Origin: Rhea pennata
Lineage: Eukaryota; Chordata; Aves; Rheiformes; Rheidae
Direction: 5' to 3'
Length of the DNA stretch: 64,000 nt
NCBI RefSeq assembly: GCF_028389875.1
Contig: NC_084663.1
Location: 93,997,765-94,061,764, forward strand
Made by a program: the position numbers and the translations under genes
The notes under the pieces: generated by a model
What the model saw: the letters and a program-made list of their open reading frames with translations, nothing else
Told to the model about the DNA's origin: nothing
Database searches by the model: none
Part shown: piece after piece, positions 14,231-23,984 of the stretch
How the letters are laid out: each line of letters opens with the position of its first letter
Position numbering within the stretch: the first letter of the stretch is position 1

Positions 14231-14405
14231 ATAGAATCACTGAATCACAGAATCAGTAAGGTTGGAAGGGACCTCTGGAGATCATCTAGTCCAATCTCCC
14301 CGCTCAGCAGGGTCACCTAGAGCATGTTAGACAGGGTTGCATCAAGGTGGGCCTTGAATATCTCCAGAGAAGGAGACTTCACAACTTCTCTGGCAACTTG
14401 TTCCA
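14231..14405 (-). mobile_element. CR1 LINE, 3' fragment
   Basis: On the minus strand this is the 3' tail of a CR1 element. The end with tail repeats lies at the left (atagaatcactgaatcacag), followed by the diagnostic block aaggttggaagggacctctg and the gagatcatctagtccaat motif. The match runs out near 14405 after the segment for the end of ORF2, consistent with 5' truncation. It closely resembles the tail of the longer CR1 at 20322. It has no coding capacity. Confidence 0.9.
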
Positions 14406-15019
14406 TGTGAGTCCATAAATCCCTGAGATACTGGATGTGAATTCTACTTCATGGGAGATAAAATTTCACTTAGAAATGGATAAATCAGATGAAATGTCAC
14501 ACTAACTTTTTGTCTCAATGGATATTTCATTCTGCATTCCTGACCAGTTAGATTAAAAACAAAAAGCTGAATTTTTCTTATAATTTTCATAGTAGGATCA
14601 GAAATAAAATCTCTTACTTTAAAGACTCACTTCAGCTAACAAAGTGATGGAAACACAATATAGGTCTGTAAAATACATGGGTATACACGGTCAAGAAATC
14701 AATGATAACTTTTCATGTCATTTGTAAAGGGAGAATCTAAATGGCCTTTACAAATAAAGTTACAAGCTCAGAGAGGATGTGGACAGTAGCAAACTTCCTC
14801 TTAATCACCTCAGAATAAATAGGTCTAAAAACAGGACTTCTTAGAAGACTTTGTGAGCCAGCCCCAGAGTTTTGACAATTTCAGTGCAAACCAACAGGTT
14901 TGACTACATTCAAAACCCTTAGACAAACAGCAGAAGTCATGATGGCATCTCCTTCCCATTAGCCTTCTTGCATGATATCTTCTAAATTCTGAATCTCTCT
15001 AACCTCCCATTTAAACACA

Positions 15020-15050
<31 letters not shown>

Positions 15051-18000
15051 AAGCACAAAAATGCAAGGGGGCACCCTTGCTCCCTGAATTTATTAGACCT
15101 TCCTCATTTCTACATGTCCTAGTAGATGCTGACTCCTGTTTAACGGATTACATTACTATCATGGAGTGCAGACATACATGCAGGAGGCTCTCACGAGAGC
15201 CAGCTGGAGCCAGCTGCAGTGCTGTGCAGAAGCTCAGGCTTATAAAAATTCTGTTGTGTAACACAGTCAATGAAACAAAACATCTGGATCCTGAATGACA
15301 CCAAACATCATTGTCTGGTTCACTTAAAAAGATAGCCCATGGCTCCAGAATTTATTTCCATCTATGCTCCAGCAGGACGTTAGCAGGTTGATCTTTACAC
15401 ACAGCATAAAGTCTTCTCTCATGCCATTTCTACACCTGAAAAAAGTGTAGGCTTAATTTTGCATTTGATTTCTGCTAGGGTAGGAAAATAATTCAATAGC
15501 ACCTGAACATCATCTTTACTAGACTTTGTATATATAAACACACATATACGCTGTAAGATTTTGGTTCCTGTACAAAATAGGTCTACTGCAGCAAGGCAAG
15601 CCTCCTGAATGCTGCCCCACTGGTAGCTATTAAACAAGTTTTATACTCCCTGAAGGAAATGGAGAAGCCTGCACAGTCCAAGCACTAGCAAAATGTGGAC
15701 CTATGGATCTAACTAGCCTCAGGGAGCAATGGGGCATACTGTTTCACAGACAATCTTAGGCATTGCATAAAAACACACTGTAAAACTACCCATAACAATG
15801 CCTCTATCATTACTATCTCTGCTGTAATAGCACCAGTGCAAAAATGACACTCCCAGTTCTTCCTATTGTGAAGTGAAACTGTTCATTTTCTGTTTGTATA
15901 CATTAGTCAGACTCTCATCTGGGCTGCCAACAGCACAGTAATTCTACAATGCGATCTGTGGGATATGTTATATCCTACAGATATGACAGATTGGGTTTAA
16001 AATGAAAGTCCTGGTGGAAGCAGACAGACAGTTTTCAGCAAAACAGGAACTAGACTAGCTGTCTCAAGACTCCTGCCCTCCCTTCTCCAAAATGTATACT
16101 CCACACAACACAATTCCTGCTAAAGAAAGAGAAATGACCAAATGATCTTTTTAAATATAGGTCATTCATTTAGTCATAAGACATTAGGATAGCCTGGGAA
16201 GTTCTGGGCTAGAATGACACAGGTTGCACAGTGAGGAAGAGAGAATGAAATCTAGATCATTTGACTTCATTAGTATCCTGAAAATTGCTAAGCAAGTCAA
16301 TGACCCATAGCAGCTGCAGGATGGTACATACCATTTCACTGACCAGCCAAATTACTACTGCACTTGAGCATTCCTGTGGCAAAGTACAGAGTAGTGTAAG
16401 GCAACAGCAACCCGTCCTACCAAATGGAGCGCCACCAGTGGTCTTACTGACTCGAAGGCAATGATGCGTAATTGTAAGATACCGCATGACTGGAACTCAT
16501 TAAACTTTATTGTAACTTCCAAGATCCTCAGAAGAAAACGTACAATTAACTCCTTTTCACGCTCAGACGCACTATTACGGTTCTCTACCTTCACTTGCAT
16601 GAGTTACCCACACAGGCTGCTGTAAACATCAGTTTGCTGCAAGAGCAGAGTACAGATGTAAATCAATAAATGCTGATACTGTTATATTTTTAAACAATTA
16701 AATGTTCTTTTCATAAAACATCAGCAGCCACTCAGAATTCAACTGCAATCAAGTGAGAGCCATTAATGACTAGACATGGCTTGTAGGTGCAGTTTTGAAC
16801 ACAGTGATGAGTATGCCATCCTCAGTGGCAGTCCTCCGAGCCCTTGACAAAATATCCAAGCTGTAGTGCTGAGGCTATAGCTGTTCCTAGCTAGAGGAGC
16901 AGCACTCCTTTAGAGCAGCAGCAGATTTCAAAGTCCTTGCTCTAGTACTGGTCAATAATACATAGAGGGGTGACGAAGCTTTACTTCTTCCCTATCCAGA
17001 CTGCATTTATGTCTCCCTCTTCTCTCCCTTCAATTGTACTTTGGAAGAGTCACACAGGAGAACCCTGGGATGTTTTTTCTCTTTCTCCCCTACAGTTGTT
17101 TCCCATCACAAGAAATTATAAAAAAAAGGAAACAAAAAGCAGACTTTTAAAGAACATAAGCCAAGTCCTTGGGTAGTAAAAGCTGACTGACTTCAAATCC
17201 CATTTTTCTTCAAATGAGGAGCTAATCATATTCTTTGATTTGTTTCCTCAGACAAACGAAGATCTAGATTCAAGGAATGTATCACTGTGGCTACTTTATA
17301 GAAGTCATGCAGTTTGCAAACTAGCATGGTAGATGCACATACAAGAGCTGTGCCTGTGGGAAAACAAATTATTTTCTATCTTTCCCCCTTCTCCCAAAAG
17401 AAAGCAATTAAATACATCAGGCTAGGATGTGTCTTAGGAACTGGATGGATACAAGGCCAGTACTGAGAAATATAGTCACAAGTGGTACCCCTCTCTGAAA
17501 GTGCTCACTGCCCAATAGCTCCCACTGTCCCTTCTGGGAATAGCCAATAGCATGAGATTTTTCTCAAAATCTGCCCTAGAGCATTTTGCACAGCTTTATT
17601 TGAGGTAAAGTCATCTGAGCTCCCAGTCAGACCACTTAATGAAAGCAAAATCTTGACATGTTACTAGGCATTTCAAATTCCCAGTCAGCACTGGCTTGCA
17701 CCACTCTATCAAAGATGACACAGATGCAGCCCTAGTCAGAAAGCAAAAAGATCGGACACTTTCATCTTGGTATTCTACATTAACAGACCCCAGCTCTGCA
17801 ATGGGAAAACCATGAGCTTCCTCCAGTAGCTCTTAAAGGGCCCTTATGAAATGACTGGCTTCAGTTTTATTCCTGTGAGCCCATACTACATCGCAGTGAT
17901 AGCAGCTGGCCCCATAATGAACTTAGCACAAGATGGCCAGACCTTGGCAACTGAACTGTTTTCCCATGGCCAGGTGTTACAGGTAAGGCACAGCTGGGTA

Positions 18001-18770
18001 ACTGGGACTTCATTTGGCCTCTTCTTTTGCTGCTACTGCATGCAAGGGAGAGAACCTCCCCTCCAGACTGTCCAAACAACACTCTACCTGTACAATAATA
18101 CTTGCAAAACAGATGCAAATCCACCAGACCAGCAAAGTGAGAGAGAAAAACCCTCCAAAGTTGTACAGTCTGGTGTGATAATGGTTCCCAAAGAATTATT
18201 GCTCCAGGAAGAAGTGTTTGGGCTGTAACCTGGCACTGAGCTGGTAAATCATGAAGTAAACTATCTATAACCCAGTGTCATTCAATCACTCTACAAAAAG
18301 ATTTATTGTCCACTTTGTGTGTTTTAAGGCGATAATTATGCTTACTTTGAGAATGTCACTATTTCCTAGTTTTATGGTTTTAAAACATTCACTGTAAACA
18401 TTAAAAGTGTTATGCAATGTGTAAATGCAATGTTTGCCCTTGTTTGTCCTTTTAGTTTCTGGTGCATCCTATGCTTCATACCTTAAGAGGTCAGAGTACT
18501 TTTCATATGCTCTGCTGTTCCTGGTTCCTGAGGAAGCCCCAGATTCGCTCTTGTTGGGAGTGCAGAGTTTTCCAGATCCTTTTAAAAATCTACCTCTCAC
18601 ATTTAATTCTTACACTTTCTGGAAGCTGTATATGAACAAGCTTTGTCCTGTTGAATGACCTGTTGTCCAACTAGGCATAAAATTTCACAGATCTAGCATT
18701 TAACAATGTGTCAGTTCTTTTTTGTTGTTTTTTTTTAAAGAATTGGGTATTGCCTGAGAGATTACTGATA
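14406..18770. other. Non-coding DNA, no gene seen
   Basis: AT-rich unique sequence with a T tract at 15024-15050. No gene or recognisable repeat beyond that. Open frames of 60-125 codons (the longest at 17851-18228 plus) have no domain I can name. Confidence 0.5.
15024..15050. repeat. Poly(T) tract, 27 T
   Basis: An uninterrupted T run, flanked on both sides by the 7-base direct repeat CACAAAA (15016-15022 and 15054-15060). The pair could be a target-site duplication around a tail-only retro-insertion on the minus strand, but 7 bases of A-rich sequence can also match by chance. Confidence 0.95.
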
Positions 18771-18774
18771 TGAA

Positions 18775-19345
18775 AAGGCCCTATAATTTATTTCATCATG
18801 GATCAGACCCAAAGCCCAGTCTGGTATCCCATTCCCCAGTAGTAGCCAGTACTAATGCTTCAAGAAGAGATAAAATGCTCTGTAATAAAACAATAGCCAT
18901 GTCCATAACACATTTTCTTCCTCACCTCAAAGAGGAGTTATCTTATGCCTCTGAAGAATATGGATGAAATAACTTTCTAGAGTATTTATCTCATAACATG
19001 TAATTTGAGGTGCTTTTAATATCTTCTTGCAATATCTGCAATAGCATATACCCTAACCCTCTGCCTCCAGAGCAGATTGCAAATTCAGAGCACAGGCAAG
19101 TGCAGAGAAACTTGAATTACTCTTAGCAGTAGCCATTACAGAAGCCTTATCCATGTTAAATTTCATCTGTTACTGTGCTGCCAAGACGCTTAATTCCTCC
19201 TAGAGTATTTAAACAAACCTGAACAGCTTTCACAGACTGAAACAAATTACCATGATCAGCAAAATTCTCCAGATCACTGTCTCTTCTCTTCTCCACACAG
19301 CTAATGAGGATACAGAGTACCACTGACCAGACCCACTCCAGCCTC
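18775..19345 (-). mobile_element. Ancient CR1/L3-like LINE fossil
   Basis: Two blocks resemble old LINEs known from birds and turtles, read on the minus strand. Block 18775-18965 (ggatcagacccaaagcccag and following) looks like the 3' part, and block 19130-19345 (catgttaaatttcatctgtt through cagatcactgtctcttctct) looks like a more 5' RT-coding segment. The order fits one element with its 3' end at the left. Divergence is high, there are no usable reading frames, and the join between the blocks is not resolved. The assignment rests on remembered repeat consensus patterns. Confidence 0.4.
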
Positions 19346-19349
19346 AGAG

Positions 19350-20321
19350 TCAGCAGGCAGTGTGATACAGAAGGATGTAAAGCAGAAAAAAATGAAAGAT
19401 TAGAAGTATCCCTCCAGGGTTTGTAGTCTGCTGGTTTGTTTTGGAGGGGTGCAAAAGCACTGGATAACTAATTTGGCTAACTGGATGGAGAGAAGTTAAG
19501 AGGAATTAATGTACATAAAGAATGGACATTAATTCATTTAAGGTTGAAAGTGTCTAGATAATCTGGCCTTGTATAAGATACTCATTTGTCTGCAAGCCCT
19601 AGAATCACTTTCTTGGTCTACTGTCAAATAGATACAGACACTATGTTAGCAAAAAGCTGTTATAATATGATCCTAAATAGGGCTTTTCCTAGCACTGAAC
19701 ATATCACATGGTTGAACAGAGCCATCTCAAGAAATAAATGTAAATAGAAAGTGCTCCAGGAAGTCATGATATTCTCAGATATGCAATTTAAGTGGTGGAG
19801 CCACAGATATTTCTCAGGCATTATTCTCCATTTTGTCATGATGGGAGCATGCTCATCAATACAATAGACTTTGGCTAGCAATGCTTGTATTCAGGCACAG
19901 GAAAGAAAGATAACCTATGGGGGACATACTGGATTGAATGGAGCCACCCAGGAGAAGGGACAGAAAGGGGCCTGGAGTTGCTTATTTCTTCCCCTCCTCT
20001 CCCTGGCCCTACATCCTCTTCCTCTCATTCTCTCTCATATCTCAGTACTGCATGTCTAACCAGACATCAGATGGGTCCTCTTCACTATCTGTGGATTAGC
20101 TGTGGTTTTACAATCTACTGTGTGCTCTGCAACCCTCAGTGCTTTACAAATTTGAGGCCAAGACCTCAGTACAAAGGCAAAGCACACTGCAGCCATTTCC
20201 CTGAAACAGTGAAAGTCTCTATGTTGAGAGAGGAAAGTAGGTGAACACATCCTTTCCTCAGTTTCCACAATCTATTTTCATTAACAATGAACTTCATCTC
20301 TTACAGGTGACCTCATATCCT
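19350..20321. other. Non-coding DNA, no gene seen
   Basis: Unique sequence between the old LINE fossil and the younger CR1. No gene, RNA or repeat recognised. Confidence 0.5.
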
Positions 20322-20402
20322 TCACAGAATCACAGAATGGGTAAGGTTGGAAGGGACCTCTGGAGGTCATCTAGTCCAATACCCCTGCTCAAGCAGGGTA
20401 AT

Positions 20403-21161
20403 CTAGAGCATGTTACACAGGATCCTGTTCAGGTGGGCTTTGAATATCTCCAGAGAAGGAGACTCCACAACCTCTCTCGGCAACCTGTGCCAGTGCTTCG
20501 ACACTCTCACAGTGAAGAAATTCCCCCTCACGTTCAGGCGGAACTTCCTGTGCTTCAATTTGTGCCTGTTGCCTCTTGTCCTGTCGCATGGGACTACTGG
20601 AAAGAGTTCGGCCCCATCTCCTTGACATCCTCCCTTCAGATACTCATACACATTGATAAGATCCTCCCTCAGTCTTCTCTTCTCCAGACTGAAGAGGACC
20701 AGCTCTCGCAGCTGTTCCTCAGAGGGCAGGTGCTGCAGCCCTCTGATCATCTTTGAAGCCCAGCGCTGGACTCTCTCCAGTACCTCCATGTGTCTCTTGT
20801 ACTGGGGAGCCCAGAACTGGATGCAGTACTCGAGATGGGGCCTCCCCAGGGCTGAGGAGAGGGGCAGAATCACCTCCCTCAACCTGCTGGCAACATTCTT
20901 CGCAATGCACCCCAGGAGACCATTGGCCTTCCTGGCCACAAGGGCACATTGCTGGCTCATGGTCAACTTGTCATCCACCAGCACTCCCAGGTCCTTCTCT
21001 GCAGAGATGCTTTCCAGCAGGTCAGTCCCCAGCCGGTACTGGTGTATGGGGTTATTCCTCCTAGGTGCAGGACCCTGCGCTTGCCCTTGTTGAACCTCAG
21101 GAGGTTCCTCTCCACCCAACTCTCCAGCCTGTCCAGGTCTCTCTGAATGGCAGCACAGCCC
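20403..21161 (-). pseudogene. CR1 ORF2 C-terminal region (broken)
   Basis: This segment codes on the minus strand for the part of CR1 ORF2 downstream of RT, ending in the conserved CNML-stop at 20403. Codons 20403-21119 stay open for 238 residues, including the [27 protein letters not shown] and [15 protein letters not shown] blocks known from avian CR1. At its 5' side the reading frame changes: the residues that should join it to RT are read in another frame (visible at 20963-21340), so at least one indel lies near 21055-21065 and another at 21162-21166. It is a remnant of a mobile-element gene, not a host gene. Confidence 0.85.
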
Positions 21162-21900
21162 TCAAGGCGTATCAGCCACTCCTCCCAGCTTGGTATCCTC
21201 AGCAAACTTGCTGAGGAGGCACTCTGTCCCCTCATCCAGGTCACTGATGAAGAAGTTGAACAGGATGGGACCCAGTACTGAGCCCTGGGGAACTCCACAA
21301 GCCACAGGCCTCCAACTGGACTCTGTGCCACTGATGACAACCCTCTGAGCTCTGCTTTTCAGCCAGTGCTCAATCCACCTCACTGTCCACTCGTCTAACC
21401 CATGCTTCCTGAGCTTCTCTGGGAGGATGTTATGGGAGACTGTTGAAGGCCTTGCTGAAGTCAAGGTATACAACATCCACTGCTCTCCCCTCATCTCCTC
21501 CTCTACCCAGCCAGTCATTCCATAGTAGAAGGCTATCAGATTGGTTAAGCAGGAGTTTCCCTTGGTGAATCCATGCTGACTACTCCTGATCACTTTCTTT
21601 TCCTCCGTATGCTTGGAGATGACATCCAGAATGAGCTGTTCCATCACCTTTGCAGGGATGGAGGTGAGGCTGACTGGCCTGTAGTTTCCTGGATCCTCCT
21701 TCTTGCCCTTTTTGAAGACTGGAGTGACACTGGCTTTCTTCCAGTCCTCAGGCACCTCTCCAGTTCTCCAGGACCTTTCAAAGATGATGGAGAGTGGCCT
21801 AGCAACAACATCCGCCAGCTCCCTCAGCACCCATGGGTGCATCCCATCAGGGCCCATTGTTGTGGATGTCAGGTTTGTCTAGAAGATCTCTAATCCTATC
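21162..21900 (-). pseudogene. CR1 ORF2 reverse transcriptase (broken)
   Basis: Minus-strand RT remnant, open from 21857 down to a TGA at 21162-21164. Recognisable blocks in order are [63 protein letters not shown], then motif B with [10 protein letters not shown] and motif C. The catalytic-site block containing the motif A aspartate ([12 protein letters not shown]) is destroyed by two compensating indels: from about 21410 to 21500 the codons are out of frame but stay open. Motif C reads FAED (21195-21206) instead of the usual FADD. The domain then ends at a TGA created by an extra T. The protein could not be active. Confidence 0.85.
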
Positions 21901-21949
21901 CTCCTTGACCAAAGGAATGTCTTCCTTGCAAAGACAAGGTCAACCTACC

Positions 21950-23184
21950 TAGGTCCACCTATGCAGGAATGGGACTGCGCTCTCTGTTGCTCAGGGTCCC
22001 CCAGCTTTCCAATCCATGTTTCCCCTGTGAATGGTACCCAGGTGTGCAGGCAAGTAGCCTGGGCTGTGGGCCACGTGTTTGAAACAGCCCTTCCTCAGAG
22101 AGGCTGTAAAAATGAAAGTTTCACTTGAGAACAGTGGGGAAACACTCATTACCTATCAAGCACAACAAGCCAGGAACTCTGACCCACCAGCACCTATTAG
22201 CAAGAACTGAAGCCTTCAAAACAGCCCTTTGCTGGATCTGATCAGCAAGTTGTATTTCCCACAGCCCCATCATCACACAGGCTACAGCCGCCTAGTATTA
22301 TTTTAGCACAGAATTTTAACACTGCCCCTTATCTGATCCAACATCTCTTTTGAGATGAGATATGTTGAAGGAGGTCCTGTCATTTCCTCAGCTCAGCAGT
22401 TAATCATGCACTAGCAACTTAAGCAAGAAAAAGCTCTGCAGTCACAGACAGTTTTTCTTGAAAATCTAACTGTCACAGGTAAATCTACCCAGAAAGCCCT
22501 GCACTAATAAGTGAGACCTTGACAGCTCTGCCCTGCTGTAATGGTTTAGCTATGCAGTGAAAAACAATGCAGCAGAGATGAACTTTGTTATGCAACTGGT
22601 GCCAACTTCACATCCTTGTAACCCCTTGGGGAGGGGAGCAAGAAGGTGACAGTAGCCCAGACAACAAACACTTATTGGCTTTAGATATGGGGGAAATCAC
22701 AGAGATGGGCTTGGTGCTATGTGTCTAGAAAGATAGTGCTTGCCATGTAGCACTGACAGCAAAAAAAAAAGCAACACAAAGTAAAAACAGTAGCCTCTTG
22801 GGGGAATTCCATACACAGATGCCCAGCACAAGGTGTAAGTTTGAGCCCAGGCTTGACCTGCTGCATGCAGGGGCCAGGCCACCAACCAGGCCTCGAGCAT
22901 GTCAAGCAGAGAGACTAATTTTCCTCTGCTCCTGGGTCCACAGTGCCAGCCAAAACCAGAGAGAACAGCTGGCCTATTGACTGATGCAAGTGTGAGGGTT
23001 TAAAATTTTTAAGTGTCTTAAAATAGATGTCTTAGACCAGAAGTGCCTGAGTGGTCCTTTGTTCTAGTGGATCCTGAGGCCACCCAATCCCACATCACCT
23101 TATGACACCTCACCAATATGTTTCATTGTCATACTGAGCAAATTCTCCTATGCTGCAGTCGTACCTCAGCACCCTTGTCAAGAG
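21950..23184. other. Non-coding DNA, no gene seen
   Basis: Unique sequence between two CR1 elements. A short A run is at about 22760-22770. No gene or RNA recognised. Confidence 0.5.
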
Positions 23185-23891
23185 ATCACAGAATCACAGA
23201 ATGGTTGAGGTCGGAAGGGACCTCTGGAGATCATCTAGTCCAACCCCCTGCTCAAGCAGGGTCACCTAGAACACGTTGCCTGCAACCCTGTCCAGACAGC
23301 TTTTGAGTATCTATCTCCACAGATGGAGATTCTTCTCTGGGCTACCTGGTCCAGTGCTCTGTTACCCTCACCACATAGATTTTTTTTCCTTATGCTCAGA
23401 CAGAGCTTCCTGTCTTTCACTTTGTGACCATTGCTTCTCGTCCCATCACTGAGCACCACTGAGAAGAGTCTTTTGTCCAATCCTCTTTACACCCTCCCTT
23501 CAGATATTTACACGCATTGATCCTCCCTCAGGTTTCTCTTCTCCAGGCTGAAAAGTCCCAGCTCTTTCAGTTTTTCCTTGTATGAGAAATGCTCTGGTCT
23601 CTTAATCAGTTTAGTAGCCCTTCACTGGAGTTGCTCCAGCAGCTCTAGATCTCTCTTATACTGACAAGCCCAGAACTGGATGCAGTACTCCAGATGTAGC
23701 CTCACCAGGGCTGAGCACAGCAGCAGGATCACCTCCCTCCACCTGCTGGCAACACTGTTCCTAATGCACCCCAGGATAACATTGGCTTCCCTGGCCACAA
23801 GGGCACATTGCTGGCTATGGTCAACCTGTCACCCACCAGCACTCCCAGGTCCTTCTCTGCAGAGATGCTTTCCAGCAGGTCAGTCCCCAGC
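23185..23891 (-). mobile_element. CR1 LINE, 5'-truncated, older copy
   Basis: Minus-strand CR1 with its 3' tail at 23185 (atcacagaatcacagaatgg) and a 5' end at about 23891 inside the [15 protein letters not shown] stretch. It is clearly more diverged than the copy at 20322: several small indels break the C-terminal ORF2 frame, and no open frame exceeds 72 codons in the 3' half. It probably belongs to another or an older subfamily. Its 5' end stops next to the TTTT terminator of the tRNA gene at 23902, so the LINE sits directly downstream of that gene in the same orientation. Confidence 0.9.
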
Positions 23892-23895
23892 AAAA
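23892..23895 (-). terminator. RNA polymerase III terminator of tRNA-Leu
   Basis: On the minus strand the tRNA 3' end (23902) is followed after 6 bases by TTTT. Four T residues are the minimal pol III termination signal in vertebrates. A second T-containing run (GTTTG) lies between it and the gene. Confidence 0.7.
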
Positions 23896-23901
23896 CAAAC
23901 G

Positions 23902-23984
23902 TGTCAGGAGTGGGATTCGAACCCACGCCTCCAGGGGAGACTGCGACCTGAACGCAGCACCTTAGACCGCTCGGCCATCCTGAC
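23902..23984 (-). tRNA. tRNA-Leu, anticodon CAG
   Basis: Complete minus-strand type II tRNA gene of 83 bases including the discriminator A. The acceptor stem GTCAGGA/TCCTGAC pairs perfectly. The A box TGGCCGAGCGG is at 23967-23977 and the B box GGTTCGAATCC at 23913-23923; both match the pol III consensus. The anticodon stem CTGCG/CGCAG encloses loop TTCAGGT, and the CAG anticodon (complement at 23948-23950) reads CUG leucine codons. A long variable arm with CCCC...GG and a T stem GTGGG/CCCAC complete the cloverleaf. The D stem has one G-U wobble (GCC with GGT) where I recall GGC in mammalian tRNA-Leu(CAG). No intron is present; CCA is not encoded, as normal in eukaryotes. It looks functional. 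A tRNA-derived SINE is unlikely because there is no SINE body or tail. Confidence 0.97.

Larger units (their letters stand above)
20322..21945 (-). mobile_element. CR1 LINE, 5'-truncated, about 1.6 kb
   Basis: Minus-strand CR1. Its 3' end is at 20322 (tcacagaatcacagaatggg followed by taaggttggaagggacctct), and it extends 5' to about 21945, where similarity to the longer copy at 44825-48102 fades. It contains the 3' tail, the C-terminal part of ORF2 and much of the RT domain, with no endonuclease or ORF1. Long stretches are near-identical to the plus-strand copy, so both belong to one fairly young subfamily. CR1 copies by target-primed reverse transcription, and 5' truncation of this kind is normal. 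The exact 5' junction is uncertain by perhaps 20 bases. Confidence 0.93.

Noticed and set aside
16170..16260. MIR-like minus-strand stretch (gttgcacagtgaggaagaga)
   Set aside because: Too short and too diverged to separate from chance.
23729..23926. 65-codon minus-strand frame joining the tRNA 3' end to CR1 ORF2
   Set aside because: An accidental read-through from the tRNA gene into the LINE; not a gene.
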